The position numbers were made by a program, and so were the translations under genes. DNA of 64,000 nucleotides from Monodelphis domestica (Eukaryota > Chordata > Mammalia > Didelphimorphia > Didelphidae). The stretch is from NCBI RefSeq assembly GCF_027887165.1, contig NC_077227.1, positions 66,598,607-66,662,606 of the forward strand. Reading direction: 5' to 3'. The notes under the pieces were generated by a model. The model saw only the letters and a list, made by a program, of their open reading frames with translations, was not told where the DNA came from and did no database searches. Positions within the stretch are counted from its first letter, which is position 1. The number at the start of each line of letters is the position of its first letter. Shown piece after piece: positions 21,851 through 34,139 of the stretch.

Positions 21851-24130
21851 GTATATTTGTACCTGAACATTAAATTAGGTTACATATTTGAAATATACAT
21901 TTGGAAAGTTATTAATGAAAAAAGTCTTAGAAACATGAATATTTTTAAAGAAAGGAAGTGGTCAACAAATTCCATTGGTTTGAAAACTTGAAACAATTTT
22001 AAATGACAGAATGGTGTAGCAGCAGCCATAGGGCATTATATAAAATTGAAAAGATGAAGCTATATTCTATGTTAGTGACTATACTTCTTGTTTTGTAGGA
22101 TGGATCAGACCACTGTGAAATAAAAACACGTCAAATCTTTATTAAGTTCATTCCATACCATCTTGCTTGTATTGAGATAATATGATTGTATCTACTGATA
22201 TGCAATAGGAACACTGAAAAAATATTATCATCACTTTCCTTTAATAATAATGAGGAAGTAAAAAGCAGTATATTAAAGATGTTTGATGATTTAGTGATCT
22301 TTTACAAATATTAAGAATTAACTATTAAGAGAGAAATTCAGCATTCTCCCTACTCAATTTCTTCAAATTACAAGTCTCAATAGTGATTACATCAAAAGAA
22401 TAATTTTAAAAAAATTCTGAAGGCGTGAAATTCTTTTAACCTTATTTTACTGTACCAGTAAGATTAATTTGCTTCTATTGATCTCCTAAAATCTGTTGTA
22501 ATGATGCCAAGCTGACAAGTTAAATAGGACTGGAAAGTAAAAAAGCCTCATTATCTTTATTAAGGGATGATGATAAAGATGATGATTTGATAAGCTTGGC
22601 CTAGAAGTACTTGAATGGAGCCTGGTCATCTTGAAGTTAGGAATTTCCCCCCTGAGCTTCTGCTATGATAAAGGATTTTAATTATAGTAATGAAGTTGGA
22701 AGAAAAATCTAATAACAGCAATTAAAAGATTCCATTTAAGATGCCAAAAAAAAAAAAAGACTTTGTGAAGTCTGTTAATTATGAATTCTGGTCATGTGGG
22801 TAGGAGGCAATGGAAGATAAGTCTGAATTCTTTTCAGATCCATAGTTATTAGTCTCTTAAATTGTCACTTCATTGAAAAAAGATATTTTTTCCCTAAGTC
22901 ACAGGCCCAGTCTAAGTTTGATTAAATATTTGATTGTAACTCCACATATCAGATCAAAACAAAACAACATGAGGTTGCAGATGCAGAAAGAGATTTCTAA
23001 GAACAGTAGTTTAAAGAGGTAAGATTGAAAACAATTTTTGACAAAGGTTCAGAGTTAATTTTATAGGTCTATATTTTGAAGACTTTGATATTTATTTTAT
23101 TCTTGACATATTGGATTTTAATGTATTATTTAGACACATCTGTAACCTTCTCCATTTGATAACTAGTATATTTCTGTTTCTAAAATGTTCACTGGGGGAT
23201 TTGTAAAAAAATGATTTCATAGAATGGGTGTTTTATAAGTAATAATTAAAAGGTTAAGCACTATTAAAATGGAAATAGTAAATAAGAATATTTTAAAGCA
23301 GTAATCACTTAGGTCTTGGATAGACATAGTCTTCACAGTAAATTTCTCATATTTTGGTATGTCCTATGACCTCTTGCTAAATATGATGATAATATATCAA
23401 GGAAATAAAAATCCACTGCTTTGACTGGTTTTCTTAGCTATTAAAACTCCTATTGTCACAGTTTGGGGCAATACCTTACCATCTTGGACTTATACATTTT
23501 TATCTCATTGTCTTCCCCAGGAGAGATACAATATAAATAGATGTTTTGATAGTCGCCATTTTTCTTAGAATAATAGAGCCAAGCCTTTGGATGTGGGGAG
23601 GGAAGAATAAATTAAAATCTATATTGCAAAATTACATTTATACGTGAATCTCTAGTAATGGTCAAACTGTACTTATTTCAGAAAAAGAAGACTAAACATG
23701 CTAAAAAGGGTGGGGGATTATACTAACAAAGCTACTATAATATCTTTCTACCTGATCTTTGAATCTTGATCTACCTAATTTTGAAGATCAGAGAGATATC
23801 AAATAGTATATCCAAATAATGGCACAAGTATTTGAATCAATTGATCAAATGACCCACTTTTAGATTCAGACACAGATTCTTCCTATATAGGATATGGACT
23901 TTCCCTGAACAAGTAACCTAAATTTAGATGCTTTCAATTCTAATCCCTCAGAGACTTAATTTTTTCTCCTTTTTTATTGTGCTGTATTTTCTCTGTTATT
24001 ATCCTGAGCCTTGAACTCAAAGGATTCTGAGTCAAAATGTGAGTAGCTTAGTGAATAAGGGCCTAATTAATATACAAGAAAATAACAATTAGCCAACTGG
24101 ATCACAAGGGTCCTTCCAATTCTATGTTCT
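21851..24130. other. AT-rich intergenic DNA, nothing recognised
   Basis: No coding potential and no repeat I can name. A short A-run occurs at about 22746-22758. Composition is uniform. Confidence 0.5.
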
Positions 24131-24139
24131 TCCTATAAT

Positions 24140-24420
24140 ATCTCATGGCTCTCCATCACTTCAATAATAGATTTGGCCTTGATCTTAATTGCTGAAATTC
24201 TTTAACTTTCTTTCAGGATCAATCTCAGTTTTCTTTCCTGAACCTTTTTGTTATTAGTATTCACTTTTCTCAAATTATTTTGAGGAAAATACCTTCTAAT
24301 ATTCCTGCACTATTCCTTTAAGATATGGATTTCTTTTTTTAAAATTTGTCTTCATATACCTAGTACATTGAACATCATTTAGAATTACTTAATAGTTTAT
24401 TAATAAATACAGCTTCTAAT
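24140..24420 (+). mobile_element. Possible L2 3' relic
   Basis: 'aatctcagttttctttcctg' followed later by 'tcatatacctagtacattga' and 'ttaatagtttattaataaat' fits a decayed L2 tail. The evidence is weak. Confidence 0.3.
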
Positions 24421-24429
24421 GATGGTGGT

Positions 24430-27400
24430 GCCAAGAGATTTGAGATGAGGGGCTACAAATGATAGGGAGATACACTGTGACAATTGGTAGTTTGAATGGT
24501 TTGGGGTCGGATTAGTGCTGGACACAGTGGGAATGAGAAAAATATAACTATTTATGTTTTGCTATTCTTAATTTTTTTAAATTAATAAGCATTTTTTCTC
24601 CTCCAACTCCCAGTGGGAAGGGGAATCCTCATAACAAATCTACTTAGCCAAACAAAACAAATTCCCACAACAACAATGTCCAAAATATGTATAACATTCT
24701 GTTTAATTGATGTTAAATTTTCTCTCATAAATTACAAATAATTTGATGACTTTTAATTTAGTTAAATTATTCTGAAATACATGTATATGAATGTATATGT
24801 TCTTATTGTATTATTTATTCAAGTAACACAATAACAAATAATAATAGAATTTATAGTGTTTTGAAATTTGCACATCGTTTGATTATCACAATAGCTCTAT
24901 TAGGGGTTTGCCTTGGCAAGGAGAAAGACTATCTCTTCCTGTAAGTTAGAGTTAAAAAAGGGACTAGTAGAGGTAGGGATCTGAATGATGAAATGTGAGA
25001 AGGTGAGAAAAGGTAGCTGTCTGTGAATTACTCATTTTTAAAAATGAAATATGAAGTAAGGAGCTCTGCTAATAAATTGGGAGTGAGAGGAGTGATGGCA
25101 AATTTAAAGCAGCATGAAAAAAAGATTTAGAAAAATCGCTGTGGTAAATGAGATAGTAAATCAATTAGGAAGGTTTAAAAAGATTGCCTTGCTGCAGCAA
25201 AGGCCCTCGTGAGATTACATACTCTATATATGTTGTGGAGAAATCAAGTACTTTACATGGTTTCTTGATTTTCTCCAGTTTCATAAAGCAACAAATGAAT
25301 ATGAAGAAAGGTTGAGGTAAATATAGAAAATAGTGCAAGTAAACAAAACTGGAACTTGGAAGGATAAGATGGAAAAGAGAATAAAAAGGACAAAACATTG
25401 GAGAGAAGATAGTGTTAGGGCACACTGGGATCTCAAAGGTTCAAGATGGGGAATGTGGAAAAGTGTAGCCAGTGTAAGGGTGATAGTCTCAGAAAAACTT
25501 GAGAGGTTCAAGGATTGGATGTCATGGTAAGGACAAAGAATACAGTTAGTGGTTATGAGACAAAAAGAAAGATAGACTGTCAATGGATTATAATCAGATA
25601 AAGGAATTGTAGTGTTCCTAAATGTGGGAAGTGCATACAGTGATCACTTTACCTGTCTGGACCTCAAAATACTAGTATATTGAAGTCTCAACTAGGTTCC
25701 ATATTCAATGGTTCTAAAGGTCAGTATTAAAACTTAGAACAAATTTTTTCCTTCATTTTTATTCTAAATCTACCATTATTTCTCATATAAAATGATGATG
25801 ATTCCTTAGACTAAATTTCAGCCATTTCCCTGTTTTGTCAAGAGCTAGTTTTATTCATGATATATACAATTCAAGAGGGAACAGGGTTACTTTAGGGTTA
25901 AGGCAAAAACAAAGATGAGAGAACAGATTCTAAAATACAGGTGAAAGGGGAAGAGGAAAGGGACATCTCTAAACATGTTTTAATGATTCAATGAACACTA
26001 GTCTACACCTTTATTCATAAGCATGCAAACATACAGACATATGTCTCAGAAATATGTTTAAACTCATGCATAAAAGAATTATACATATCTGCCAAGTCTA
26101 AAATATTACTAGAGAAAACCTTAGAAATTGCTTTAGGTGGAGAAGGTGCACAAAAATTGATGGAGAATAGGAGTTGAATGAAAGGTTATTTCAGGCTTTT
26201 CCATGGTAGAAGTAATCATGGGCTATCTGATCCTATGAAGTTCAGTTAATTTAATAATAAGCCATCCTTTATAGTGTAGTGAAAGGCTTTCAGAAATCAA
26301 GACAATATCTAGAGTAATTAGGAAATCAAGTGAGCACAATGGACTTGCAGGAAGTATTAATCTCCATGGCTATGGATAAAGAGCAGAGAAGCTGCCATTA
26401 CTTTGGATTAGCAGATAGCAAGTCCTGTGTTAAAATGATTTCCAGAAGGAGGAAAAAAAAGTTATCCTACTTGTAATAAGATGCATTTTTCTAAAACTCC
26501 ACATAAGAATTAAAGAAGATGGGGAGGGAAGGAAATATTAATACATGACAATATTTGAGGCTTGCATATAAAAGATAAGGACAGCTAAAGACTGGAATTA
26601 ATGCTAGGCAAAAAGGATTAAAGGAATCAGAAGGACTTGTATAAATATCTCAGGGGTAAAAAATTGTAGAAGGTAAGTAGGCATGAAATTAATAATGATT
26701 TTCAAATGCTGAGATACTAAACTCATTTTAGAATTTTCCTTTAATAGGAAAGTCGGCAAGAAAATTTTGGACAATTAAGTGGTAATGACAAATTCATAAA
26801 ATGCCTATCAATAAAAGGAAAGATTTGAAAAATTGAGCATTTATATATCATTATGTTCCTATAAAAGTATTTTAATACATTAATAGGATTGTCCAATTAA
26901 TTCACCAAAACACAATTATTTTTGAAAAGGCACAAAAAGGTAGAGCCAGGCATGCAATTATAAGAAAGCAAAAGCAGTTCAGGCCTGTAGTCAAGAATGT
27001 TAAGTCATTTTGGAAACAACTTCCTATGCAAAATGTTGGAACAACCATTTTTAGGAATAATCTGAACTGTCAAAATTAGTGACTAACTAGTAGGACAAAC
27101 TGAATAATTATCAGAAAGATACTTAAAATAATTCAATTTTGTCTATGTTTAGTTTTACAAAACTACAAATAAAAGAAAAGTATAGTAATATTTTAATTAT
27201 GATAGACCACTCAATACATTTATCAAACTCATATTTGTAAGTTCATTAATATTAGATGAATCTGTGCAGTCCAAAGTGATTTGAAATAGCCTTAAGAATC
27301 CTATATGAAGAGGAATGATTAATGTCAAAGAATTTGACTGAAGGGGAGGTAGCTGCTTCAAGGCTGCAAGGGTTGACTTTGCAATTCCACTCAGCATCTA

Positions 27401-27985
27401 TATTAATATGAAAGAGGGCAGAAATAACACAATAGAGAAGGTCTTACTGAGGACATTCCATCCCTTTACCAAAATAAATAAATAAATAAATAACTTTATG
27501 AGTGTGAAGGGAAATAAGATTTAATTAGAAAAAATGAGAATGAATTCTCAGAAAAAAAATCAAGGCAGAAAAAGGGCAGAAATTTGAATGGTAGCTGAAT
27601 TTATAACCAGGAACAATCCAAATGATAGCTAGATAAGTAATTTCATGATATTATGAGAGAAGTACTTTGTTAACTCTAAGGGCTGATAAAAATGTGAGAT
27701 ATTAGCTTTAGACAAGAGTAAACATTATTGTGGCTTCAAGATCAGTATCAAAATCAGAAAGACATTGTCTTAAACCTTGCCCCTAACATACTCTGAGATT
27801 CTGGACAACCCTTTTCATCTCTTAGAACTTTAATGCAATTCCTGAAGATTACATATTATACATTACCATGGATTGAAGGACTCTTCTAAAAGAACTTCTC
27901 TTCAAGACTCCATCCTCCTTCAAGACTCCATCCTCCTGGGGCCCCTCACCCAATGAGGAGATCAGTTCCACACACTCTTCAGTCT
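24430..27985. other. Intergenic DNA, nothing gene-like
   Basis: An (AAAT)n run lies at 27471-27494, and an 18-bp phrase 'tcaagactccatcctcct' is repeated in tandem near 27902-27938. Short frames around 25165-25583 overlap on both strands, have no start context or motif, and look random. Confidence 0.5.
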
Positions 27986-28394
27986 GGTACTTTTTCTTCA
28001 GTGCCAGCCTCTACCACAAGCACAATAATTTTCCATTACAATCATATACCAAAATTTTTTCAAACATCCCAATTGATGAGCATCCCATCAATTTCCAATT
28101 CTTTGCCACCAGAAGCTGCTATAAATATTTTTGTACAAATTGGTTCTTATCCCTTTTCTTTATACTTATTGGGATATAGACCTAGTGATGGTATTGCTTT
28201 ATTAAAGAGTATGCACAGTTTTGAATCCCTTTGGGTATAGTTGAAAATTTTCTCCAGAATGACTAGACAAGTTAGCAACACAATCCATTAACATTTGCAG
28301 CCCAGTTTTTCCACATCCTCTTCAACATTTGTCATTTTACTTTTTTCTTATGTCAACCAATCTGATAGATGTGAAATGATATCTCAGAGATATT

Positions 28395-28592
28395 TATTTT
28401 AACCCATAACTTCCATTTTAGAGTCAAAATTATGTACTGTCAGAAGAGTGGTAAGGGCTGGGCAATTGTGGGTTATGTGGCTTGCCTGAGGTAAGATAGC
28501 TAGGAAATATATGAGACCAGATTTGAACACAGGATCTCATATCTCTAGGCCTGGCTCTCAATCAATTGAGCCACTTACCTGCCCTTAAGAGT
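28395..28592 (-). mobile_element. CORE-SINE (MAR1/WSINE1-like) inside L1-E
   Basis: On the minus strand this reads 'gtggctcaattgattgagag', 'ccaggcctagagatatgaga', then a B-box-like 'tgttcaaatctgg' and a CORE/tail ending in 'gactctaaaatggaagttat'. It splits L1-E and is therefore younger. Confidence 0.7.
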
Positions 28593-29416
28593 TGTTTTAA
28601 TTTTCATTACTCAAATCAGGGATTTAGAAAAAAATTACATGTAATTGAAAGTTTTTATTTCTTCTTCTGAAAACTATCTCTTCATATCCTTCAACCATTT
28701 ATCAACTAGAGAATGAGTTACTATTTTTATAAATTTGGCTGAGTTCTCTAAATATTTGAGAAATGACTCATTTATTAGGGGAAAAACTTGCTATAATTTT
28801 CCCTGCAGTTTCCCATTTTCCTTCTAATTTTGGCTCCATTAAATTTGTTTTTGCAAAAAATGTTTAATATCTTGTAATCAAAATTGTACATTTTACTTCT
28901 CATGTTTCTCTTTCTTACTTATTAATAAATTTCACTTCTCTATAGTTCTGATGTGTAAATTTACCATACTCTTTTTACTTACCTTTGATATGAATCTTTG
29001 TGTACATTGTTTATCCATTTCAACTTTATTTTGATGTGTGACACAACAATTTTGGTCTATGCCAAGTTTCTATTGCCATGTTTTCCAGTTTACCCAGAAA
29101 TTTCTGTCAAATGATAAATTCATCCTCTAAAGCTTGGATCTTTGGGTTTATCAGATATTGAATTACTATATTGATAACTGTTTAATGTGAATCTAACCTA
29201 TTACACTGATCTGTTACACTTTCTTAACTAGTACTAGATTGTTTTCAAGATTACTGCTTTGTAATTCAATTTGAAATCTAGAACTGCTAACAATCTTCCT
29301 TCACATTTTTCACAGATTTCATTCATATTCTTGAACATTTGCTCTTCCAGGTCAATTTTGTTATATCACTTTTGTTAGGTCTGTAATTTTTTTAAATAAT
29401 TTGAATAATTTTGCAC

Positions 29417-30440
29417 TGTGTAAGGAGGAATGGGATTAATTTTGAAAGGGTTGGACTTGATTATTTAAGAGTGTGGTCACCAGGGAATTTATTTTTTTCT
29501 CTATGACTTCATATTTCATTTTTAGATGATAATGATGTATAAAGACAATATCCAACATTGCAAAAACATTTTGAGTTCTGGATTTTCTCCCCAACACTCA
29601 AGGGATATTAACCAATCTCATATAGATTTTGCATATGCTGGTCACCAGGAATTTAATTAATTCCAAAGAGATTTTATTTATAATTTATTTACAAAATGTA
29701 GAAAGAATGAAGTAAGAAATCAGAGATAAGATAAGGTAAGATATCTATCCTAAACACTAAGTAATTTACTCCTGGTCCATGGGCATGGAGAGAGTTCTTA
29801 ACTGGAGGGACCTCAGCCTTTGTAGCCAAGGCCCTGGGGATGCAGGGAATCTCTCTCAAGAGGTTAGGTCTCTCCTGACGTTAGTCTCTTCTGAATATTC
29901 AGCAGTTAAGAGTTAGCTTTTCACTCACCATGTATCAGTCTAAAAGAGAAAGGTCTCAGGTTCAGTTGGCAGATCCTTTTCCCCATCTTCACCAGCCTCA
30001 ACTTGAAAGCATGAAGAATTGAACCCCTTCAGGAAGTTGTCACTATCTTAAAGACATTTTTCTTGCATCACTTCCTATGTCTTCCCCTAATTTTACGTCT
30101 ACCAATCGCAGTTGATGCTTTGCTCTCGGGCTGCCCAGAAAGCAATCAGTTGATTCTGATTCATCACCCACTATCCCACACATGGGTCACAGACTTCCCA
30201 CTAAATGATTAAGTTGGATGTCTACATTCTTGGTGATTAGATCTAAAAATGGGCAGATCTTCCTACTCAACTTGTAAGTAGGGTGTTTACACTTTTGGTG
30301 ATTAAATCTAAAAATAGGCAGGGGTTACAATTTTAATCTTCACAATCAAGGGAGAGTTAATTTTAATCTTTACAACCGAGAATGTAGATAAATTTAGGTA
30401 GAATTAATTGTAATTTTGTTATATTCTCTCATCCTCCCCT
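29417..30440 (-). mobile_element. Solo LTR-like fossil (candidate ERV1 LTR) inside L1-E
   Basis: It starts with TG and shares 'gaaagggttggacttgatta' and 'gtggtcaccaggga' with the copy at 46006. The terminal 'ggtcaccagg' stretch appears twice (29474 and 29639). The far part ('gtctaccaatcgcag', 'ttggtgattagatctaaaa', 'aatcttcacaatcaaggga') closely parallels the copy at 31331. No retroviral genes lie inside, so it is a solo LTR. It is old, but younger than L1-E. Confidence 0.55.
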
Positions 30441-31044
30441 TGAGCAACTAGTATTTCTCCAGTTTAGATCTGCCTTTGTGTGAAAATAATTTTATAGTTC
30501 TGTTTATACTGATCCTGAATATATTTTAACAGGGAGATTCCCAAGTATTTTATATTGTTCAGCTATATTAAATGAAATTTCTCTTTCTAGCTCTTACTGC
30601 TAAGTTTTAGTGGTAGTATAGAGAAATGTCAATAGCCTATATAGTTTCATTTTTTACACTGCAACATTGCTAGAGTTGTTAATTGTTTCAAGTATTTTTA
30701 AAAATCTATTATATTATATCATCATAGAATCAAAAAAGAGTGATAGTTTCCATTTCTTTCTCTAATCTCATTACTATAGCTGACATATCTAGTATATTAT
30801 TGAATAAGAATTGTAACAATGGACATCCTTGTTCCACCTTTGATTTCATTAGAAAGGCTTCAAGTTTAACCACATTATATATAATTCTTGGTTTTAGATG
30901 AATATTACTTATCATTTCAAGAAAGATTCCTTTGATTCTATAATTTAGTATGTTTTTATAGGCATTGGTGTAAGTGTTGAATTACAAATTCAAAATAAGT
31001 GATATTTTTAATAATTTAAGTTTTAATGGGAATATAGTAGAGTT

Positions 31045-32460
31045 TTTAATTAATATTATCCCTTTAAGCCAGAAGAAAAAAATTATGCAGCTTTTAACAA
31101 TTAACAATTTAGTTTAATTAAAATAAATATAGTAAAATAATATAGTAAAGGAAAGGAATATAGGAAAGAGGCAGAGAAAGAAAATTTCCTAATGTCTATA
31201 TTAGTTGTCTGATAACTACTTATAATTGCTACATAAAACTGCCTATATCTACCTATAACTGCCTGTAACTTCCATTAGACAAAGTTCAGTTGATCACCCT
31301 TCAGTTCAGCTTCAGGCATATATATTTAAAATGGGGTCACCAGGAATTTAATTTATTCCAAAGAGATTTATATACAATTTATTTACAAAATACAGGAAGA
31401 AGGAAGAAAAAAAACCAAAGAGAGGTTAGGGTAGGATATCTAGCCTAAGCACTAAATAATTAATTCTGACCCCTGTCTCAAACCAGGCAGGGGAATTTAG
31501 TCCTTAACCAGAGAAGCCTCAGCCCTTGTAGCCCAGGACCTGAGGAAGTCTCTCTCAAGAGGTAGGTCTCTCCTAAGGCTAGTTTCATCAGAATATATCC
31601 AGGAAAGGAGTCAGCTTTTTCACTCACCATGTGTCAGTCCAAAAGAAGAGATTTACAGACAGTCTCACTAGGAACAGGGTCTCAGGTTCAGTCAGCAGTT
31701 TCTTCTCCACTCTCAACTCCAAAAGATGAAGAATTGTCTCTCACAGGAAGTTCAACTCCAAGTAGAACTCCATGTAAAAACTGCATTCAGGAAGTTGTAA
31801 CTCCCTTTTAAAGACAGTTTCTTTTGCATCACTTTCTGTGCCTTCCCCTAATTTTATGTCTACCAATCACAGTTGAAGCTTTGCTTTAAGACTGCCAAGG
31901 GGCAGTCAGTTTAATTTTGATTTGTTACCCATTATTGTACATGAGGGTCACAGACCTCCCCCACTCAAATGTGAATGGGGTGTTTACACCTTTGGTGATT
32001 AAATCTAAAATTGGGCTGATCCCCCCACTCAATTTTAAGTAGAGTATTTATACTTTTGGTGATTAAATCTAAAATTGGGCAGGGAATTAATTTAATTTTC
32101 ACAATTGGGGAGACTTAAATTTAATCTTTACCATATCTATCTATCTTTCTATCAATTTATCTATATATTGGATATGGTATATATATCTCCCAACAACCAA
32201 CTAATGACCAAACCGCATCACCAGCAACCAAGCCCCTATGACCAACTCACACTCAGCAACCAACTTCCCTGCAACTGACAACCCTAACTGTCAGGAACTG
32301 ACAGCCCAACATATAGCCCTAACTGTCAAGAACTGATTGCTTTTATAACTTTTTCCTACCTCACTTCCTGTCTCTATGGTTTCTACTTCTTGTCTCTATG
32401 GTTTCTACTTCTTGTCACTGTGGGCTGGTTAATCCCTACACATTTCTATGGTAAGAGGAC
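31045..32460 (-). mobile_element. Composite LTR-like fossil region (inner solo LTR about 31331-32140)
   Basis: 31331-32140 is a second copy of the 29639-30375 LTR-like sequence ('ggggtcaccaggaattta', 'aagactgccaaggggcagtc', 'ttggtgattaaatctaaaat'). The flanks 31045-31330 and 32150-32460 ('aaccaactaatgaccaaacc', 'cctacctcacttcctgtctc') may be halves of another LTR-like element into which it inserted. Boundaries are provisional. No internal genes are seen. Confidence 0.45.
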
Positions 32461-32464
32461 CTCT

Positions 32465-32740
32465 AGGTACCCCTTTAAATTAAAAAATGAATAAAAAATT
32501 TAACAACATTATACATAATGAATATTCTTAGTTTTAGATGAATATTACTTTTCATGTCAAGAAAGAATTCATTGATACTATAATGCTTAGTATGTTTTCT
32601 ATAGGCATGGATATTGTATTTTTATTCATTTATTTTCCTATAATCATCTTGATTTTGTACTTTATAATAAGATTTTGCTTTGTTCTCAGCATGGTAGGTT
32701 TCAGAATTATGAGGAATACTGCTTCAGTCTTTTGCTGTTA
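32465..32740 (-). mobile_element. L1 ORF2 fragment (near-duplicate of 30865-30985)
   Basis: 'agttttagatgaatattact' and 'ctataggcatggatattgta' correspond to the L1 RT region near 40020-40100. The match to 30880-30975 is closer than either is to L1-B, so it looks like a local duplicate rather than an unrelated L1. Confidence 0.5.
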
Positions 32741-32744
32741 CAGC

Positions 32745-33470
32745 TAGTTCATGGGGTTTGGAAGTCCTCAGTTCTTTCAAGTTGGTATGATTTGGAGAAA
32801 GGTGCAGTCACTGCTCTCCTGGTCTAAAACCTGGCCTTTTTCTAGGAAGGCCACTTTCTCCCACAAGATTGAGATTGATATTCCTCTTCAGGACCCCCAC
32901 TTACATAGAATTTTAAGTGATTCTGTTCATCAAGGACTCTGGAACATTGTGGCAAATAGTAACATTAGCTGTCAGGGCTTTTATCCCTTCTTGTCAAAAA
33001 AAAAAGGTTCCTTTCCACCCTTGAGCTTTGTCCCAGAAATTGCAATAAGCAATGGAGTTGGAAAATAGTCTCTGATCCAATGTCCACTGCTAGCACAATG
33101 GTCCCCATGTAATTTCTTTCTGACCATTTGTCTCTGCCCCTTAATGTCTCTGTCTTGAGAGCTTCTGAAGCTGATGTTGCTACTATCAGCATTTCCTGGT
33201 CTCACCACTGATGTTTAATCTATGTGGGGTCCACCTCCACCTCCTTGTCACAGATCTCTCTTTAAAATCTCATCAATTTTCTTGAGCATGAAGAATGTCT
33301 CACTTTGATCTTTTGTTTGCTCTGCCACTCTGGAGTTTTATTTGAGATGTTGCTTTAAAGTTATTTGGAAGTGACTTTGGAAGAGATAAACTGACTGCTT
33401 CCTCTGCTATGATGGCATCTCCCCTGGAAATCTACTGCCACCTTAAAGTGGTAATTAGTGTCTATTAAAA
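32745..33470 (-). mobile_element. Probable L1 5' UTR of a divergent subfamily
   Basis: A GC-richer block without coding motifs ends in 'cctctgctatgatggcatct', a diverged version of the L1 5' terminus (compare 'ctactctgccatcctggctc' at 36195). 'gagttttatttgagatgttg' and the purine/pyrimidine balance fit an L1 5' UTR. Minus-strand frames of 75 codons here show no domain. Confidence 0.4.
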
Positions 33471-33502
33471 CCCAAAGTAAAAATTTTTCATATATTTCAG
33501 AT

Positions 33503-33690
33503 AGGAGCACCTAGAATAAAGTCAGACCTAGGGGCAGGAAGTCATCCTGGGTTCAAATCAACCTTTACACACTTCCTAGTTGTGTGACTGGGCAAGTCAA
33601 TTAACCTTAGCTGCTTAGCTCTTACCACTCTTCTCCCTTAGAAGTAATACATAGCAGTGACTCAAAGTTGGAGAGTAAGGGTTTAAAAAA
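33503..33690 (+). mobile_element. CORE-SINE (MAR1/WSINE1-like)
   Basis: A tRNA-like head is followed by 'ctgggttcaaatcaacc' (B-box-like), 'ttcctagttgtgtgactggg', 'ttagctcttaccactcttct' and 'ggagagtaagggttt'. Near full length, moderately diverged. Confidence 0.7.
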
Positions 33691-34139
33691 AAAGCTAAAC
33701 TTGAGAATAATTTCTAAGAAAATTAAGTTGAGGATTGGTGAAGGGAGAATGTCCAGTCACCAGGAGAGTAAAAGGTGACTAAATCCCTAGGAGAAAGGTT
33801 TGCCCAGACCTCTACCTAGGCTTCTCAAGGTTGAGAGAGAAATCTAACTGAAATCCCAGACAGAATCTTCTGGCTTCTCAAAATTTCCCACTTAGAGGTA
33901 AGCGGATCCATCAACTCTTCAGCCTGTCCCTCTTCTTTGAGTGCAAACCCTCTCTCACACAAAGACTAAAAAATGCACTGAGGCCAGGAAAAGTAGGCCA
34001 TAGGTGTGAAGTAAAGATAATTATAAAGTTATTACAAGCAATTATAAAATATGTTCTATGAAAGGTTCAGGAGAGATAAAAATGGAAAAGAATAGAGGTA
34101 ACATATAATGCATTTACTACAAACTAATGGATTTTAATT

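Larger units (their letters stand above)
27990..31030 (-). mobile_element. L1 (L1-E), old, split by a SINE and an LTR-like fossil
   Basis: Minus-strand L1 in the order 3' end (27990-28395), gap for the SINE, ORF2 C-terminal region (28600-29416), gap for the LTR-like fossil, then RT region (about 30445-31030). The RT part still reads VEQGCPLLQFLFNNILDMSAIVMRLEKE (30730-30915), the counterpart of the [11 protein letters not shown]...[13 protein letters not shown] block in L1-B. No long frame survives. Confidence 0.7.

Noticed and set aside
25165-25583. Overlapping frames on both strands of 65-100 codons
   Set aside because: No motif, no start context and no conservation evidence. Random frames in a slightly less AT-rich patch.
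29417-32460. A possible provirus between the two related LTR-like copies (29417 and 31331)
   Set aside because: The DNA between them is L1 ORF2, not retroviral gag, pol or env, so the copies are best read as separate solo LTRs.
32965-33208. Two overlapping 75-codon minus-strand frames
   Set aside because: They lie in a probable L1 5' UTR and show no protein family signature.
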